The notes beneath the pieces are model-generated. The model saw nothing but the letters and a program-made list of their open reading frames with translations, was not told the origin of the DNA and did no database searches. Position numbers and translations under genes: made by a program. Below are positions 20,350 to 29,516 of a stretch of 64,000 nucleotides of DNA, piece after piece (within the stretch, counting starts at the first letter, position 1; each line of letters starts with the position of its first letter). Source of the stretch: Sphingobacteruim zhuxiongii (GTDB lineage: Bacteria > Bacteroidota > Bacteroidia > Sphingobacteriales > Sphingobacteriaceae); the NCBI RefSeq assembly GCF_009557615.1, contig NZ_CP045652.1:4216001-4280000 (forward strand), given 5' to 3'.

Positions 20350-20967
20350 ATGAAAACACTACTTATCACCTTATTTAGTTTGTTCAGCATCATTTGCTAC
20401 GGACAAGGAAATTACGAGAAAGCAATGTCTGATGCCCTTCAGTCATGGAAGGAAGGCAAATCAACAGACGCTATGTCGAAATTTGAACGCATTGCACAGG
20501 CGGAAAAAGACAACTGGATTCCACGTTACTATCAGGCAATGGTGGCGAGCACAAGCTCTTTTCAAACACAAGATGTCAAAGAAAAGACAAAATTGATTGA
20601 TGCTGCACTTCAACTAATTCCAACACAAAGTGAAGCCCTTAATGCAGAATGGTATGTATTGAAGGCCATTACCTTAACGGCACAACTAGTGATAGACCCA
20701 ATGACTACAGCCATGACTTTATCGCCACAAATTATTGAAGCCTACGAAAGTGCATTAGAACTAGAACCTAACAATCCTAGAGCGCTATCGGGTCTCGCCG
20801 AATTCCAAATTCAATCAAAGAAATACATGGGTGGCAGTACCGAAAAGGAATGTAAAGATTTGGAAAAAGCAGTATCTTTATACGCAGCAGAGAAACATGA
20901 AACCGCATTTTATCCAAGTTGGGGTAAAGAAAGCGCTGAAAGTGCACTAGCCAACTGCAAAAAGTAA
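20350..20967 (+). CDS. Secreted TPR-like protein
   Basis: A 205-residue protein with a signal peptide (about 1-19, 'LLITLFSLFSIICYGQ') and helical TPR-like repeats: 'ALQSWKEGKSTDAMSKFERIAQAEKDNWIPRYYQA' and 'AYESALELEPNNPRALSGLAEFQ'. It is probably periplasmic. Five bases separate it from the LytS-type kinase gene, and the response regulator follows, so the three form an operon in which this protein may be a target or an accessory of the two-component pair. The function is unknown; similar proteins are common in Bacteroidota. Start at ATG 20350 gives a well-placed signal peptide. Confidence 0.8.
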   Translation: MKTLLITLFSLFSIICYGQGNYEKAMSDALQSWKEGKSTDAMSKFERIAQAEKDNWIPRYYQAMVASTSSFQTQDVKEKTKLIDAALQLIPTQSEALNAEWYVLKAITLTAQLVIDPMTTAMTLSPQIIEAYESALELEPNNPRALSGLAEFQIQSKKYMGGSTEKECKDLEKAVSLYAAEKHETAFYPSWGKESAESALANCKK

Positions 20968-20972
20968 ATCAA

Positions 20973-21998
20973 ATGAAATACTTCCTGAAGTCCCTTTTAT
21001 ATACTGTAATTATTACCTCAGTCCTCTACTTTCTATTCTCTGTTTACTACATGGTAAAAAGTGGAAGTAAAGCGATTGAAGATGGCCAACAGAATGCATT
21101 GATTGCGACCTTGACCTATAGTATTCTATTGGGACTTTCAGGCACTTATACGGCCTCCTTTCTCCAAAGAATCATTCCGGGCAAAAACAAAATGCCCCAA
21201 CGCTTCTTGGTTTACATGCTCATCACGCAGATTATAGCCCCTTTGGTCGTATTCTTTACCACATGCTTCTTTCAAGTCTTTATTTACAAAAAATCCTTCG
21301 CCACCTTTGTTTCGCAAATATATTGGGTCAATTATATTATGCCAACCGTTATCGCGATGCTAATCGGTTCGGGGTTCTACCTTTTTGGGATCTATATGGA
21401 GCGAAAGAATGCTCAATTGGAAAAACAAAAACAGATTGCGGGTGAAGCGACAGCACAACTTGAAACTTTAAAAAATCAAATAGATCCCCATTTTCTATTT
21501 AATAGCTTGAACGTGCTAATTGGTCTAATTGAGGAGAACAAAGAAAACGCAATTATTTACACCCAATCACTATCCAAAATATACCGCTATATCTTAGAGC
21601 AAAAGGATAAAACGCTCGTTCCTATTAAAAATGAACTTGATTTTGCGAAAAATTATATTGCCTTATTGACATTGCGTTTCGAGGATGCTATTCAAGTGCA
21701 AATGCACTGCGATGATATCCAAGAAGAAATGCAGACAGTTCCTTTAGCCCTACAATTATTGTTGGAAAACTGTATCCAACATAATAAGATTAGCCAAGAA
21801 CATCCGCTAAATATCAGTATTCGAATAGAAAACAACATCTTGCTGGTAGAAAACAACTTGCAACCAAAAACACATGTGGAAAGTTCAACAAAAATTGGCT
21901 TGAGAAATATCCGCGAGCGTTACGCGATCATAAGTCAGAAAAACATCGAAGTTATACAAACCCCGGAAGTATTCCGGGTTGAATTACCTATTTTATAG
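20973..21998 (+). CDS. LytS/YehU-type sensor histidine kinase
   Basis: A 341-residue inner membrane kinase with four hydrophobic helices (about 5-28, 43-64, 78-103, 118-141), a short coiled coil, and the His_kinase domain with 'DPHFLFNSLN' at 171-180, phosphoacceptor H173. The ATP-binding part has an N-box-like 'LLLENCIQHN' and a G-box-like 'GLRNIRERY'. Such kinases pair with LytTR response regulators; the gene for one begins one base after this stop. The signal is unknown. The gene's 3' end contains a near-perfect 7-base inverted repeat (21962-21978), which I judge to be chance. Confidence 0.92.
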   Translation: MKYFLKSLLYTVIITSVLYFLFSVYYMVKSGSKAIEDGQQNALIATLTYSILLGLSGTYTASFLQRIIPGKNKMPQRFLVYMLITQIIAPLVVFFTTCFFQVFIYKKSFATFVSQIYWVNYIMPTVIAMLIGSGFYLFGIYMERKNAQLEKQKQIAGEATAQLETLKNQIDPHFLFNSLNVLIGLIEENKENAIIYTQSLSKIYRYILEQKDKTLVPIKNELDFAKNYIALLTLRFEDAIQVQMHCDDIQEEMQTVPLALQLLLENCIQHNKISQEHPLNISIRIENNILLVENNLQPKTHVESSTKIGLRNIRERYAIISQKNIEVIQTPEVFRVELPIL

Positions 21999-21999
21999 C

Positions 22000-22758
22000 A
22001 TGAAAGATCAGATTGTCGTGATTATCGAGGATGAGCGTCCTGCAGCACGTTCCCTTCAAAGGAAGCTTGATACACTCGGCTATTCCAACACAATCCTTTT
22101 GCACTCGGTTGAGCATGCAAAGAAATGGTTTGTTGAGCATCCTGAACCAGCCTTGTTATTCTTAGACATCCAGCTCTCCGATGGGCTGTCCTTCGAGATA
22201 TTAGAAGATTTACAGCTTACATGTCCCGTAATCTTCACAACAGCATATGACGAGTTTGCATTGAAAGCATTCAAAGTAAACAGCATCGATTACCTCATGA
22301 AGCCAATTGAGCAATCAGAACTCGCGAAGGCATTGACGAAATATGAGAATAACTACAAAAAACAGAGTCCTATCGTAGACGTTGAACAATTAAGAGCGCT
22401 GCTGCACCCAACGGCAAACAATTACAAGAGTAGATTTAGTATCAAGATTGGACAGCAAATTAAACTGCTTACAACCGATGAAATTGAATGTTTCTTCTCG
22501 GAAAACAAAGCAACGTATGTTTTTTGCAAAGATGGGAATCAATATCTAATGGATTATACTTTAGATCAGTTAGAAAATCTACTTGATCCAAAAGCATTTT
22601 TTCGGATTAGCCGCGGATATATCATACATGTTAAGGCCATAAAGAGCATTTCTATGCACTCTAATTCTCGACTAAAGCTATATTTCAATCGTTATGCAAA
22701 TCCGGAGGTGATTGTAAGTCGCGAACGTGTTAATGAGTTCAAGGCCTGGATTGAATAG
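22000..22758 (+). CDS. LytTR-family response regulator
   Basis: A 252-residue two-component regulator. The receiver domain (about 1-125) has acidic pocket residues 'IIEDE' at 8-12 and the phosphoacceptor Asp56 in 'LLFLDIQLSDG', then 'VFTTAYDE' and 'DYLMKPI' with the conserved Lys. The LytTR DNA-binding domain is C-terminal (about 155-250, 'FFRISRGYIIHVKAIKSI'). A longer frame begins at 21979 inside the kinase gene, but the receiver fold starts at 'MKDQIVVIIEDE', so ATG 22000, one base after the kinase stop, is chosen. LytTR proteins bind paired direct repeats upstream of targets. An inverted repeat ATTGATTTT/AAAATCAAT near 20295-20315 upstream of the operon is a possible target but is unproven. 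Confidence 0.93.
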   Translation: MKDQIVVIIEDERPAARSLQRKLDTLGYSNTILLHSVEHAKKWFVEHPEPALLFLDIQLSDGLSFEILEDLQLTCPVIFTTAYDEFALKAFKVNSIDYLMKPIEQSELAKALTKYENNYKKQSPIVDVEQLRALLHPTANNYKSRFSIKIGQQIKLLTTDEIECFFSENKATYVFCKDGNQYLMDYTLDQLENLLDPKAFFRISRGYIIHVKAIKSISMHSNSRLKLYFNRYANPEVIVSRERVNEFKAWIE

Positions 22759-22767
22759 TTCAGCTTC

Positions 22768-23232
22768 TTAGTAAAGATGAAATTTCAATGGAATGTTTAC
22801 ACCTACTGAAAAAGTGAATCCATCAATCGGTTTGAAATCTTTCTTTGTATTGATGTCAAAACCGTAACCTGCAGCAAACTCGAGTAAGTTAAACACCCCT
22901 ATTCCCGCCTTGGCTGTTGCTGTATACGGAGTGATTTCCCCTTTTAAAAAGGGCCATACAGCCACATTATTCAAATAATAAGTCATCCCAAACTCGGGGA
23001 TTACGGTTGTCTTATCCATCATCCATGTAAAATTCGCACCACCATCGAATTTCAAATATTGTGATTGATTTAGCGCAAACAATCCCCAACCAGAAGCCTT
23101 TAAGAAGCTACCACTTTGATATTGATAACCCACGGACGGGCCAAAAATCCAACCCGTTGCTCTTTGCTTCTGTGCACTCGCCTGACTAGTGAATAGTAAC
23201 CCTACGATAAAAAGATAAATCGCTCTCCTCAT
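22768..23232 (-). CDS. Small outer membrane beta-barrel-like protein
   Basis: A 154-residue protein with a signal peptide (about 1-20, 'FIVGLLFTSQASAQ') and alternating aromatic and polar residues in short strands ending in Phe or Tyr ('GWIFGPSVGYQYQSG', 'YLKFDGGANFTWMM', 'VIPEFGMTYYLNN', 'FTFSVGVNIPLKFHLY'). This fits a small eight-stranded outer membrane barrel. No family name is certain. Its gene runs against the response regulator gene, with nine bases between stops, and lies between two regulatory genes. No transport or enzymatic role can be read from sequence. Confidence 0.7.
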   Translation of the reverse strand: MRRAIYLFIVGLLFTSQASAQKQRATGWIFGPSVGYQYQSGSFLKASGWGLFALNQSQYLKFDGGANFTWMMDKTTVIPEFGMTYYLNNVAVWPFLKGEITPYTATAKAGIGVFNLLEFAAGYGFDINTKKDFKPIDGFTFSVGVNIPLKFHLY

Positions 23233-23281
23233 GTTTATTTGACTTTACTGCAAGATAGAATTTTTAGCTTACAATTCTAAG

Positions 23282-25012
23282 CTAGATGGCCTCCATTACT
23301 CGATCATAGCTCTCCCCCAACTTGAGTCGAAGCCTTTGTTTATTCTTGTTAATCGCTTCGATGGAAATACCGAGGACGTTTGCCGTTTCTCGAGCTGATA
23401 GCCCCAATTTCTGCAACAGAATAAACCGTATATTGTTTTCACTGAGCTCGGGATACCCTATTTTGATCTGTCTACAATAGTCCGGATGTACCTCATCGAA
23501 AGTCCTTTTAAAATTCTGCCAACCCTGCTCCGTCAAAGCATGAGATTGCAATAACTGTTTCAACTTCCCGTTTTTTTCTTCTATTTCCGCGAGGTTTGAT
23601 TTATTGATTTTGGCAATTTCTCGCTGTAATCCTTCAATCTGTCTATTCTTCTCGGTCATATAGCGAAAATGATCTTCCAGTGTTCGATTTGCCTGCTCGA
23701 GCTTTTGATCTAACAGCGTTTTCTCCAATCGATAGCTCAACACCTTTTTTTCATAGCGATGATGCCTAATACGCATCTTCCGACGAAAATCGATGTAAGC
23801 GATAACCACAATACCTATAGCCATAAGGAATAAAGCTAAATACATCGTCCGTGTAAAACGTGCTTGCTTATCCTTAAGTGTATTCATCTCAATCTCGTTG
23901 AGATAACGCTCCTTCGCGACTAATACCTTCGCTCGTTGTATAGACTGTGCATCTTCTCCAAAGCGAGCGCTATCTAATAGTCTACTCAAATTTCGACGGA
24001 TTAAAAGTTCCTGTTGAGCGTCGCCTCGCTCTTCAGCGAGTTTTAACTTTAATTGTTCAACTTCAACTAAGAAGTCGCTTTGATAAACATCCTTCGCGAT
24101 TTCAGCTGACAAGCGCTTTAACAAGGAGTTTGCACTTTCAACCTCGCCATTTGCCAACAATACATTTGCCTTAATAATCTCGGCGTGATTCTTATTCTTG
24201 AGATCAGAGCTTTCGATACTCAGTTGAATATCTTGTTCGACGAAATACTTGGCAGAATCTAATTTCCCTTTTCCTAAACTTATTTGCGCAAGCATTCCGT
24301 TAACTCTAGCTAGTCGAGCCTTCGCTCCTATTGCTACCGAAAGGTTCTTTGCATCGTCAAGATAGGCTAAAGCGCGACTAGTATCTTTTTCTAACAAATA
24401 ACATCGGGCAAGATTATCAAGAATGGAGGCTTTCATCACCGAAGAATCCGCAGCTAGATACGCAGCCTCTTTCAGATAATGAACTGCATCCCCATATTCA
24501 CCAAGCGCATAAAAAAAGAAGCCTAGAGAACGATAGGATTCATCTGGCGCAATCTGTTCATTACTTGGTATTTCTTCAATATTAAAAGATGCTTCCATAA
24601 AGTATGGAAGAGAACCTTCCAATTGCGAGAATTGATATCTATACTTCGCCAACTCGACTTGTAGCCACAGCATCAAGGCATCATCCTCCTCATCTACTGC
24701 AATATCAACTGCCTGCTGAAAATATCGATTGCTAATTTCATTAACATGTCCGATTTTACGACTCGTACCTCGCCCCATAAGCGCATAGTAAACAGCCGTT
24801 TGTTGTTCTTTATTTACTTTGAGTTCCTTTTGACGCAAAGGTTTCAGAAAATTCTTTAGTGCAATAGTGTCCTCCGCAAGCTGATGTTCCTCTTGAATAT
24901 AATAGGCCAAAGCGCTCCTATCGCTGTTCTTTTTTACTTGCGCATGTAGCTCTTGTAAAAAGACCAACAATTGGATCATTATTACCCAAAAGATTGACAA
25001 TCGTCTAGTCAT
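23282..25012 (-). CDS. TPR-containing LuxR-type transcriptional regulator
   Basis: A 576-residue protein of a form common in Bacteroidota. A signal-like N-terminus (about 1-25), periplasmic TPR repeats over about 60-385, one transmembrane helix at 390-408 ('YLALFLMAIGIVVIAYI'), a cytoplasmic coiled coil at about 420-495, then a C-terminal LuxR/GerE-like helix-turn-helix at about 523-565 ('IRFILLQKLGLSARETANVLGISIEAINKNKQRLR'). The layout suggests a membrane sensor that moves TPR-sensed signals straight to DNA, without phosphorylation. No kinase domain is seen. The gene reads away from the DUF4256 gene. Targets are unknown. Confidence 0.85.
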   Translation of the reverse strand: MTRRLSIFWVIMIQLLVFLQELHAQVKKNSDRSALAYYIQEEHQLAEDTIALKNFLKPLRQKELKVNKEQQTAVYYALMGRGTSRKIGHVNEISNRYFQQAVDIAVDEEDDALMLWLQVELAKYRYQFSQLEGSLPYFMEASFNIEEIPSNEQIAPDESYRSLGFFFYALGEYGDAVHYLKEAAYLAADSSVMKASILDNLARCYLLEKDTSRALAYLDDAKNLSVAIGAKARLARVNGMLAQISLGKGKLDSAKYFVEQDIQLSIESSDLKNKNHAEIIKANVLLANGEVESANSLLKRLSAEIAKDVYQSDFLVEVEQLKLKLAEERGDAQQELLIRRNLSRLLDSARFGEDAQSIQRAKVLVAKERYLNEIEMNTLKDKQARFTRTMYLALFLMAIGIVVIAYIDFRRKMRIRHHRYEKKVLSYRLEKTLLDQKLEQANRTLEDHFRYMTEKNRQIEGLQREIAKINKSNLAEIEEKNGKLKQLLQSHALTEQGWQNFKRTFDEVHPDYCRQIKIGYPELSENNIRFILLQKLGLSARETANVLGISIEAINKNKQRLRLKLGESYDRVMEAI

Positions 25013-25280
25013 GATGGTTCTCTCCGAGTTAGGCTCGAGTTAGTGTGTGAATGAGTACACAAGCTACGATTTACCAAATGCTAGGCAAATATTTTGCCTT
25101 AGAACCGACTATAAAAACCGAATTGTAAACTATGAACTACAGTCACTATTCGAATGGAAAGATGCTCAAAAAAGGAGCCTAGGTTTATTTCTTCTAAAAA
25201 TCAGGTTTTGTAGCGATGTAAACTCCCCGCATTTTCGTAAATTAGTTCTAATCGTTAACATACGCAAACGACTATCAGCT

Positions 25281-25835
25281 ATGAAAAACCTAAGTTCTGA
25301 ACGCTCCACGGAGCTGCTCGCTATACTAAAAAAACGCTTTGAAAAGCATCCCGAACGCCATCCTGGACTGGAATGGCAAGCTATTGAAGACAAGTTTAAA
25401 GGAAATCCTTCCGCGATTAATGTTATTTCTGCAATGGAAGAAAGCGATGGCGAACCCGACGTAATCGGGCATGACCCCGTAAAAGGTACCATTACTTTCG
25501 CAGACTGTAGCCCAGAGAGCCCGAAAGGAAGGCGAAGCGTTTGCTATGATCAAGCGGCTTTGGACTCGCGAAAGGAGCACAAACCCAAGCACAGCGCGGT
25601 ATCCATGGCTAAAGAAATGGGGATTGAATTAATGGATGAAGCACAATATGCGGCGCTTCAAGCGCTAGGTTCCTTCGACAATAAAACCTCTTCTTGGTTG
25701 AAAACACCAGAAGACGTTCGAAAACTGGGCGGAGCGATCTTTGGCGATTACCGTTATGGCCGTATTTTTACCTACCATAATGGCGCAGAATCTTACTATG
25801 CAGCGCGCGGATTCCGTGGTATTTTGATCCTATAA
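25281..25835 (+). CDS. DUF4256 domain protein
   Basis: A 184-residue protein matching the DUF4256 family over its whole length: 'LSSERSTELLAILKKRFEKHPERHPGLEW' at the N-terminus, 'MEESDGEPDVIG', 'FADCSPESPKGRRSVCYD', and 'GDYRYGRIFTYHNGAESYYAARGFRGIL' at the end. A frame runs upstream to 25047, but the family begins at 'MKNLSSERS', so ATG 25281 is the start. It is cytoplasmic with no signal peptide. The function is unknown. Eighteen bases separate it from the secreted-protein gene at 25854, so they may share a transcript. Confidence 0.85.
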   Translation: MKNLSSERSTELLAILKKRFEKHPERHPGLEWQAIEDKFKGNPSAINVISAMEESDGEPDVIGHDPVKGTITFADCSPESPKGRRSVCYDQAALDSRKEHKPKHSAVSMAKEMGIELMDEAQYAALQALGSFDNKTSSWLKTPEDVRKLGGAIFGDYRYGRIFTYHNGAESYYAARGFRGILIL

Positions 25836-25853
25836 ACCAAACATTCTAAATTC

Positions 25854-27413
25854 ATGATTCGCATATTCCTTCTTGCTTTTTTTTGGATCTTAAGTTTCAG
25901 TACCTTTCAAATACTTGCACAGCAAAAACCATCAGATATCCAGTTTACAAGACAGGCCGTTAAACGTATCATTTTTGATGAAGGGCAACAAATTCCCCTA
26001 GCATCGCTAGAACCGAACGCAATTGTTGGAATGAGTGCGATGCACCCTGATTTGTCGAGCGATAGCAGCCGCTTACAGGTTAGTTTGTCGAAAGGACTTT
26101 TACAGTTGAAAGGGAAAGACGAGCAATCATCCAGATTATGGATGTCAGGCTTCAATCCATTTGCCTGTTATAGTATCAACATTAACGATTTTTTGGGGAA
26201 GGGTTACTTAGGTTTCGAATTTGCAGATCCAATGCATAAAAATCGTTTCCAAATCAGTATTGTAGGCGACAACAACCAATTAAATTCGGTACATGTTGAA
26301 ATAGAGAGGGAAGGAAAACTGCTATTGGATAGTAACCTCATACAAGCGGGTAAAAACAAAAAACTCAATGGCAGTAAGTTAATCTTACAAATGCTAGGCA
26401 GTGGGCTTGTTCTTTATTTACAACAGGAGGAACTACCCCTTGTCATTGCACAACTCGATTATAGTAACTTTCTCGATCTGAGAGACAAAAAGTTGATACA
26501 GAGCATGCAAACGGCACTATATAGCAGGCTTTCACAGGGCGAAATTCAAATTGAGCAAGCGGCCATGTTCCTGAGTTCAGGAATGGGTTTAGCAGATATC
26601 CGTGCTATAACCTATGAGAATGGAGACCCTTTTATCGATCAAGGGCGTCTTTGGTATACCATGACAGTTCGAGGTCGTGCCCTTCCGCATCACCTACAAG
26701 GCGTTTTTAGTATGAACCCCAGTACATTTGACATTAAATTTGAAGGAATCATAGTGTTCGATCGCTCTGACGGCATATTACGTAATGAAGTCGCCTCTCA
26801 TATTTTTTATGATCGCAAAGCAGCAATTTGGCGCGGTATTACAACTGGATTTAGTGCATATGCAAATCCACAAAAAGAGAAAAAGCAGCTTTTAGCCGTT
26901 GAAAGCAAGAAAGATCCGCGCTTTGGGTATTCTATAATGCAAGCAGAGCCATTTGGTCAGGTTGGAGATATTGAAGATCCGCATATTCTCTACGATGAAC
27001 AGGCGGGAAAGTGGCGGATATTAACCTGCGAGAACATACAGGGCTATCAAGCGATCATGCTGGAGTCAGATGTATGGAACAAGCAATATAAACGTATTGC
27101 GGGTCCTGTACCGCATAATTCAACCGGTACATCTATTCAAAAAATCGATGGCAAGCTATATTGCTTTTCCGGAAGTTCTGCGCGTGAAATATTTATTTAT
27201 AGTTATCCAGATCTTAAAGAGCAAGGTACCCTAAAAATGGATCTTCCTCCTTGGGATAAAGAGGCCAATACAAGGACATGGCCTAATGTTCTGCAATTAC
27301 CTCCGGGCTATCCGATGAAATATATTGCATTAATGATGGATAGGTTTAACTATCCAGGTATGAAGGGACCAAACTGGACTTATGGCGCGCTATATCTTTA
27401 TTACGGCTACTAA
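25854..27413 (+). CDS. Secreted protein of unknown function, possibly a glycosidase-like beta-propeller
   Basis: A 519-residue protein with a signal peptide ('IFLLAFFWILSFSTFQILAQ', residues 3-22). The middle is beta-rich. From about residue 285 it shows 'FSMNPSTFDIKFEGIIVFDRSDGILRNEVASHIFYD' and later 'DIEDPHILYDEQAGKWRILTCEN', then 'LYCFSGSSAREIFIYSYPDL'. The 'DPHILYDEQAGKWRIL' step recalls one blade of a five-bladed propeller of GH43/GH117 enzymes, but I cannot place the catalytic acid with confidence. It ends one base before the stop of the decarboxylase gene, which converges. The function is uncertain. Confidence 0.5.
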   Translation: MIRIFLLAFFWILSFSTFQILAQQKPSDIQFTRQAVKRIIFDEGQQIPLASLEPNAIVGMSAMHPDLSSDSSRLQVSLSKGLLQLKGKDEQSSRLWMSGFNPFACYSININDFLGKGYLGFEFADPMHKNRFQISIVGDNNQLNSVHVEIEREGKLLLDSNLIQAGKNKKLNGSKLILQMLGSGLVLYLQQEELPLVIAQLDYSNFLDLRDKKLIQSMQTALYSRLSQGEIQIEQAAMFLSSGMGLADIRAITYENGDPFIDQGRLWYTMTVRGRALPHHLQGVFSMNPSTFDIKFEGIIVFDRSDGILRNEVASHIFYDRKAAIWRGITTGFSAYANPQKEKKQLLAVESKKDPRFGYSIMQAEPFGQVGDIEDPHILYDEQAGKWRILTCENIQGYQAIMLESDVWNKQYKRIAGPVPHNSTGTSIQKIDGKLYCFSGSSAREIFIYSYPDLKEQGTLKMDLPPWDKEANTRTWPNVLQLPPGYPMKYIALMMDRFNYPGMKGPNWTYGALYLYYGY

Positions 27414-27414
27414 C

Positions 27415-28305
27415 TTAGGCTTTTACACCAACTTTCTCGCCAATTTTGACTAAGGTTTCTATTCTTTTTGCTGAATATTCTATGATGTCAGCATCAGGTT
27501 TTATGGTTCCTTTTTTGAAGATTTGAACAACCGTGGAGCCCCCATATTCGAAATACCCCTTCTCTTCGCCACGAAGAAAAGAGCCAGAATCATAATTTCT
27601 TTGTACGATCTTACCGACGAGCAGTGCTCCAACTTCGATGTGTAAGACATCGCCAAAGTTCTCCGTATGCAAAACCGTTAGTTCACGGTAGTTTTTTGCA
27701 ATTAATGCACGGGTCTCTGCCAACGCTAGCGGGTGTACAGAATGCAATACGCCTTTAATCTTCACAACCGGATCTTGTGTTCCGTTATCAATATAACCGT
27801 ATCGGTGGTAATCGTTTGGAGCTAATCGATAAACAAAGCACCAACCGTCTTTATACGCATCAGCAAGAGCCTGATCCTTTAATAGCGCCTCCAAATTGTA
27901 CCAATAACCTTTAACAGGAATGCTACTATTCTGTGCTAAATCAAAAATCATTAAACGCGAGTCTGCAGGAGAGATAAGATGTTCTGGCGTCTCATCAACA
28001 GGTCGAACACCTTCTTTCAGCTCCCGAATAAAAAACTCGTTAAAGCATTTAAAGGATTGAATAGGTTCTTTAATTTCATCAACATTGATATGATAATGTT
28101 CAATAAATTTAGGGATTTGTCCAAGGCTCTTGGGCGAATTAACGTGTCGCGCATAGGCTTTGGAAACCATCTTCTTATTCAACAATGACTTCGTTAAGGC
28201 TCTGCCTAAAGTATTTTTATATAAAAATGCCAAACCATTTACTTTGTACGTATTCTCGTATTCAATTGCTTTAGTCTGTCTATTATATAGCTGCGGAACC
28301 TTCAT
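27415..28305 (-). CDS. psd: Phosphatidylserine decarboxylase
   Basis: Makes phosphatidylethanolamine, a main membrane lipid, using a pyruvoyl cofactor formed by self-cleavage. Landmarks: 'FFIRELKEGVRPVD' at 91-104, charge-relay Asp in 'SPADSRLM' (D115), 'YHRYGY' (H167) and 'VLHSVHPLAL' (H191), and the cleavage motif GGST at 255-258, where Ser257 becomes the pyruvoyl group. The motif is GGST rather than E. coli LGST. Length 296 residues, normal. No N-terminal membrane segment is obvious. The gene ends one base from the convergent secreted-protein gene. A -7 box lies at 28325-28332. Confidence 0.93.
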   Translation of the reverse strand: MKVPQLYNRQTKAIEYENTYKVNGLAFLYKNTLGRALTKSLLNKKMVSKAYARHVNSPKSLGQIPKFIEHYHINVDEIKEPIQSFKCFNEFFIRELKEGVRPVDETPEHLISPADSRLMIFDLAQNSSIPVKGYWYNLEALLKDQALADAYKDGWCFVYRLAPNDYHRYGYIDNGTQDPVVKIKGVLHSVHPLALAETRALIAKNYRELTVLHTENFGDVLHIEVGALLVGKIVQRNYDSGSFLRGEEKGYFEYGGSTVVQIFKKGTIKPDADIIEYSAKRIETLVKIGEKVGVKA

Positions 28306-28324
28306 CTGATAAAAAATTAAAGCC

Positions 28325-28332
28325 CAAATTTA
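28325..28332 (-). promoter_or_regulatory. -7 box of psd
   Basis: TAAATTTG on minus fits TAnnTTTG, 20 bases before the start codon; no -33 box seen. Confidence 0.4.
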
Positions 28333-28431
28333 ATAAATCACATTCAATTGTGAACCATTGAAAAAAATCATTGTGGCTGTAGCAAAAATGAAGGCGCCAA
28401 CGTATGGAGAATATCAACTAGCTTAAACGTT

Positions 28432-29037
28432 ATGAATCAATTATTAAAATCCTGTTTCCCACTATTAATCAGCTTGATTATAATCTCCTGTTCTAAATCA
28501 GATCTGCAATACGAGTCTAAGTTCGAAACTAGTTTCCGAACCTGGCAAGACTTCAAAAAAGAAAGTAATAATAGCTATAGCTATACAACACGATCAGGGA
28601 GCTGGACAGGCTGGTCTTCAGAAATCACGACAACCGTTGATCAGGGAAAAATAAAGAAAATAGTCTACATCGTCCCAAAACTATCAACAACCAACAGACC
28701 TGAGGGTGGGTGGACATTAGCATCTTTCTCCGAAGCACTTAAGAAAATGGGGTATACTGACGCGGAAATAAAGAAGCATGAAGAAGATCGAACTTTCGAA
28801 AACATAGAATGGACGGAAGATGAATCAAACTTAGGCGAACATGGAAGCACTTTACAACGCACACTAGACGATATCTATCGCTTGGCGAAAGAAGATTGGC
28901 TAGTAAAACGTAAAGGCGTCACAAACTACTTGGAGACCGAAAACAACGGTTTAATTTCTAAGGTGGGAAAATACGAGGAAGGATGTATGGACGATTGCTT
29001 TATCGGGGTTGATATCGCTTCCATTGTCAAAAAATAA
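28432..29037 (+). CDS. Putative lipoprotein, unknown function
   Basis: A 201-residue protein with a lipoprotein signal ('LLISLIIISC', lipidated Cys20). The mature part is charged and mixed alpha/beta: 'TRSGSWTGWSSEITTTVDQGKIKKIVYIVPKL' then 'FSEALKKMGYTDAEIKKHEED' and a C-terminal 'YEEGCMDDCFIGVDIASIVKK' with two nearby cysteines. I do not recognise a family. It is probably anchored in the outer or inner membrane facing the periplasm. It stands alone; its stop is within the tail of the terminator for the convergent small gene. Confidence 0.7.
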   Translation: MNQLLKSCFPLLISLIIISCSKSDLQYESKFETSFRTWQDFKKESNNSYSYTTRSGSWTGWSSEITTTVDQGKIKKIVYIVPKLSTTNRPEGGWTLASFSEALKKMGYTDAEIKKHEEDRTFENIEWTEDESNLGEHGSTLQRTLDDIYRLAKEDWLVKRKGVTNYLETENNGLISKVGKYEEGCMDDCFIGVDIASIVKK

Positions 29038-29084
29038 GATTGTTTCCATGCTTGATTCGCAAGAGCCAAAGCATGGAAACAATC
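29026..29084 (-). terminator. Strong terminator between convergent genes
   Basis: A perfect 16-pair stem, GATTGTTTCCATGCTT (29038-29053) and its complement (29069-29084), around a 15-base loop. On minus it runs into TTATTTTTT, ending the small gene at 29101. On plus there is no T tract. Confidence 0.8.
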
Positions 29085-29100
29085 CTCATTATCTCCATCT

Positions 29101-29319
29101 CTATTTTTTTCCGCCTCTTAATATCGCTACCAACAGTAGGATAAATACCGCCGCTCCGACAACCCATACCCATGGTTTCATGAAGATATTCCCATCATCT
29201 CCTTTATCAATATCCACATTGATATCCAAACCTTTCTCTTGGGCAAAGGATTGAGCCGTCATCAGGATAAACATGATAAAAGCAAGCGGTCCCATTTTAA
29301 ACAACATTTCTCTTTTCAT
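29101..29319 (-). CDS. Small membrane protein, unknown function
   Basis: A 72-residue protein with a signal peptide or first helix (about 9-26, 'MGPLAFIMFILMTAQSFAQ'), a short acidic loop ('DINVDIDKGDDGN'), and a C-terminal transmembrane helix (about 49-67, 'WVWVVGAAVFILLLVAIL') closed by 'RGGKK'. It is a small, single-span membrane protein of the kind common in Bacteroidota. The function is unknown. The ATG could be 29319 or an internal Met. A strong terminator follows directly, which supports a real gene. Confidence 0.7.
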   Translation of the reverse strand: MKREMLFKMGPLAFIMFILMTAQSFAQEKGLDINVDIDKGDDGNIFMKPWVWVVGAAVFILLLVAILRGGKK

Positions 29320-29516
29320 AGTTCATGCAATTTTAAGTTTATAGGATAATAAACACGGCTATTTGCTAAATGTTTGGCTATATAAATCGATTTATAGATT
29401 CTTGATTATCGACCAATCAAGAATCTATATCTCCAGTTGATAAATCAGTAGAACTTTATCTTTTTTTTGCATTCCGTCAATACTTTCGGTTTGATTATGG
29501 TGGAAGCCTTGTCTTA

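Noticed and set aside
21962..21978. CCCGGAA-GTA-TTCCGGG inverted repeat at the end of the kinase gene
   Set aside because: It is inside coding sequence, has no T tract and the next gene follows directly; probably chance.
25047..25280. N-terminal extension of the DUF4256 gene
   Set aside because: The family begins at ATG 25281; the extra residues look random.
29009..29254. Plus-strand frame across the terminator and the small membrane protein gene
   Set aside because: It runs through a strong hairpin and is the shadow of the better supported minus-strand gene.
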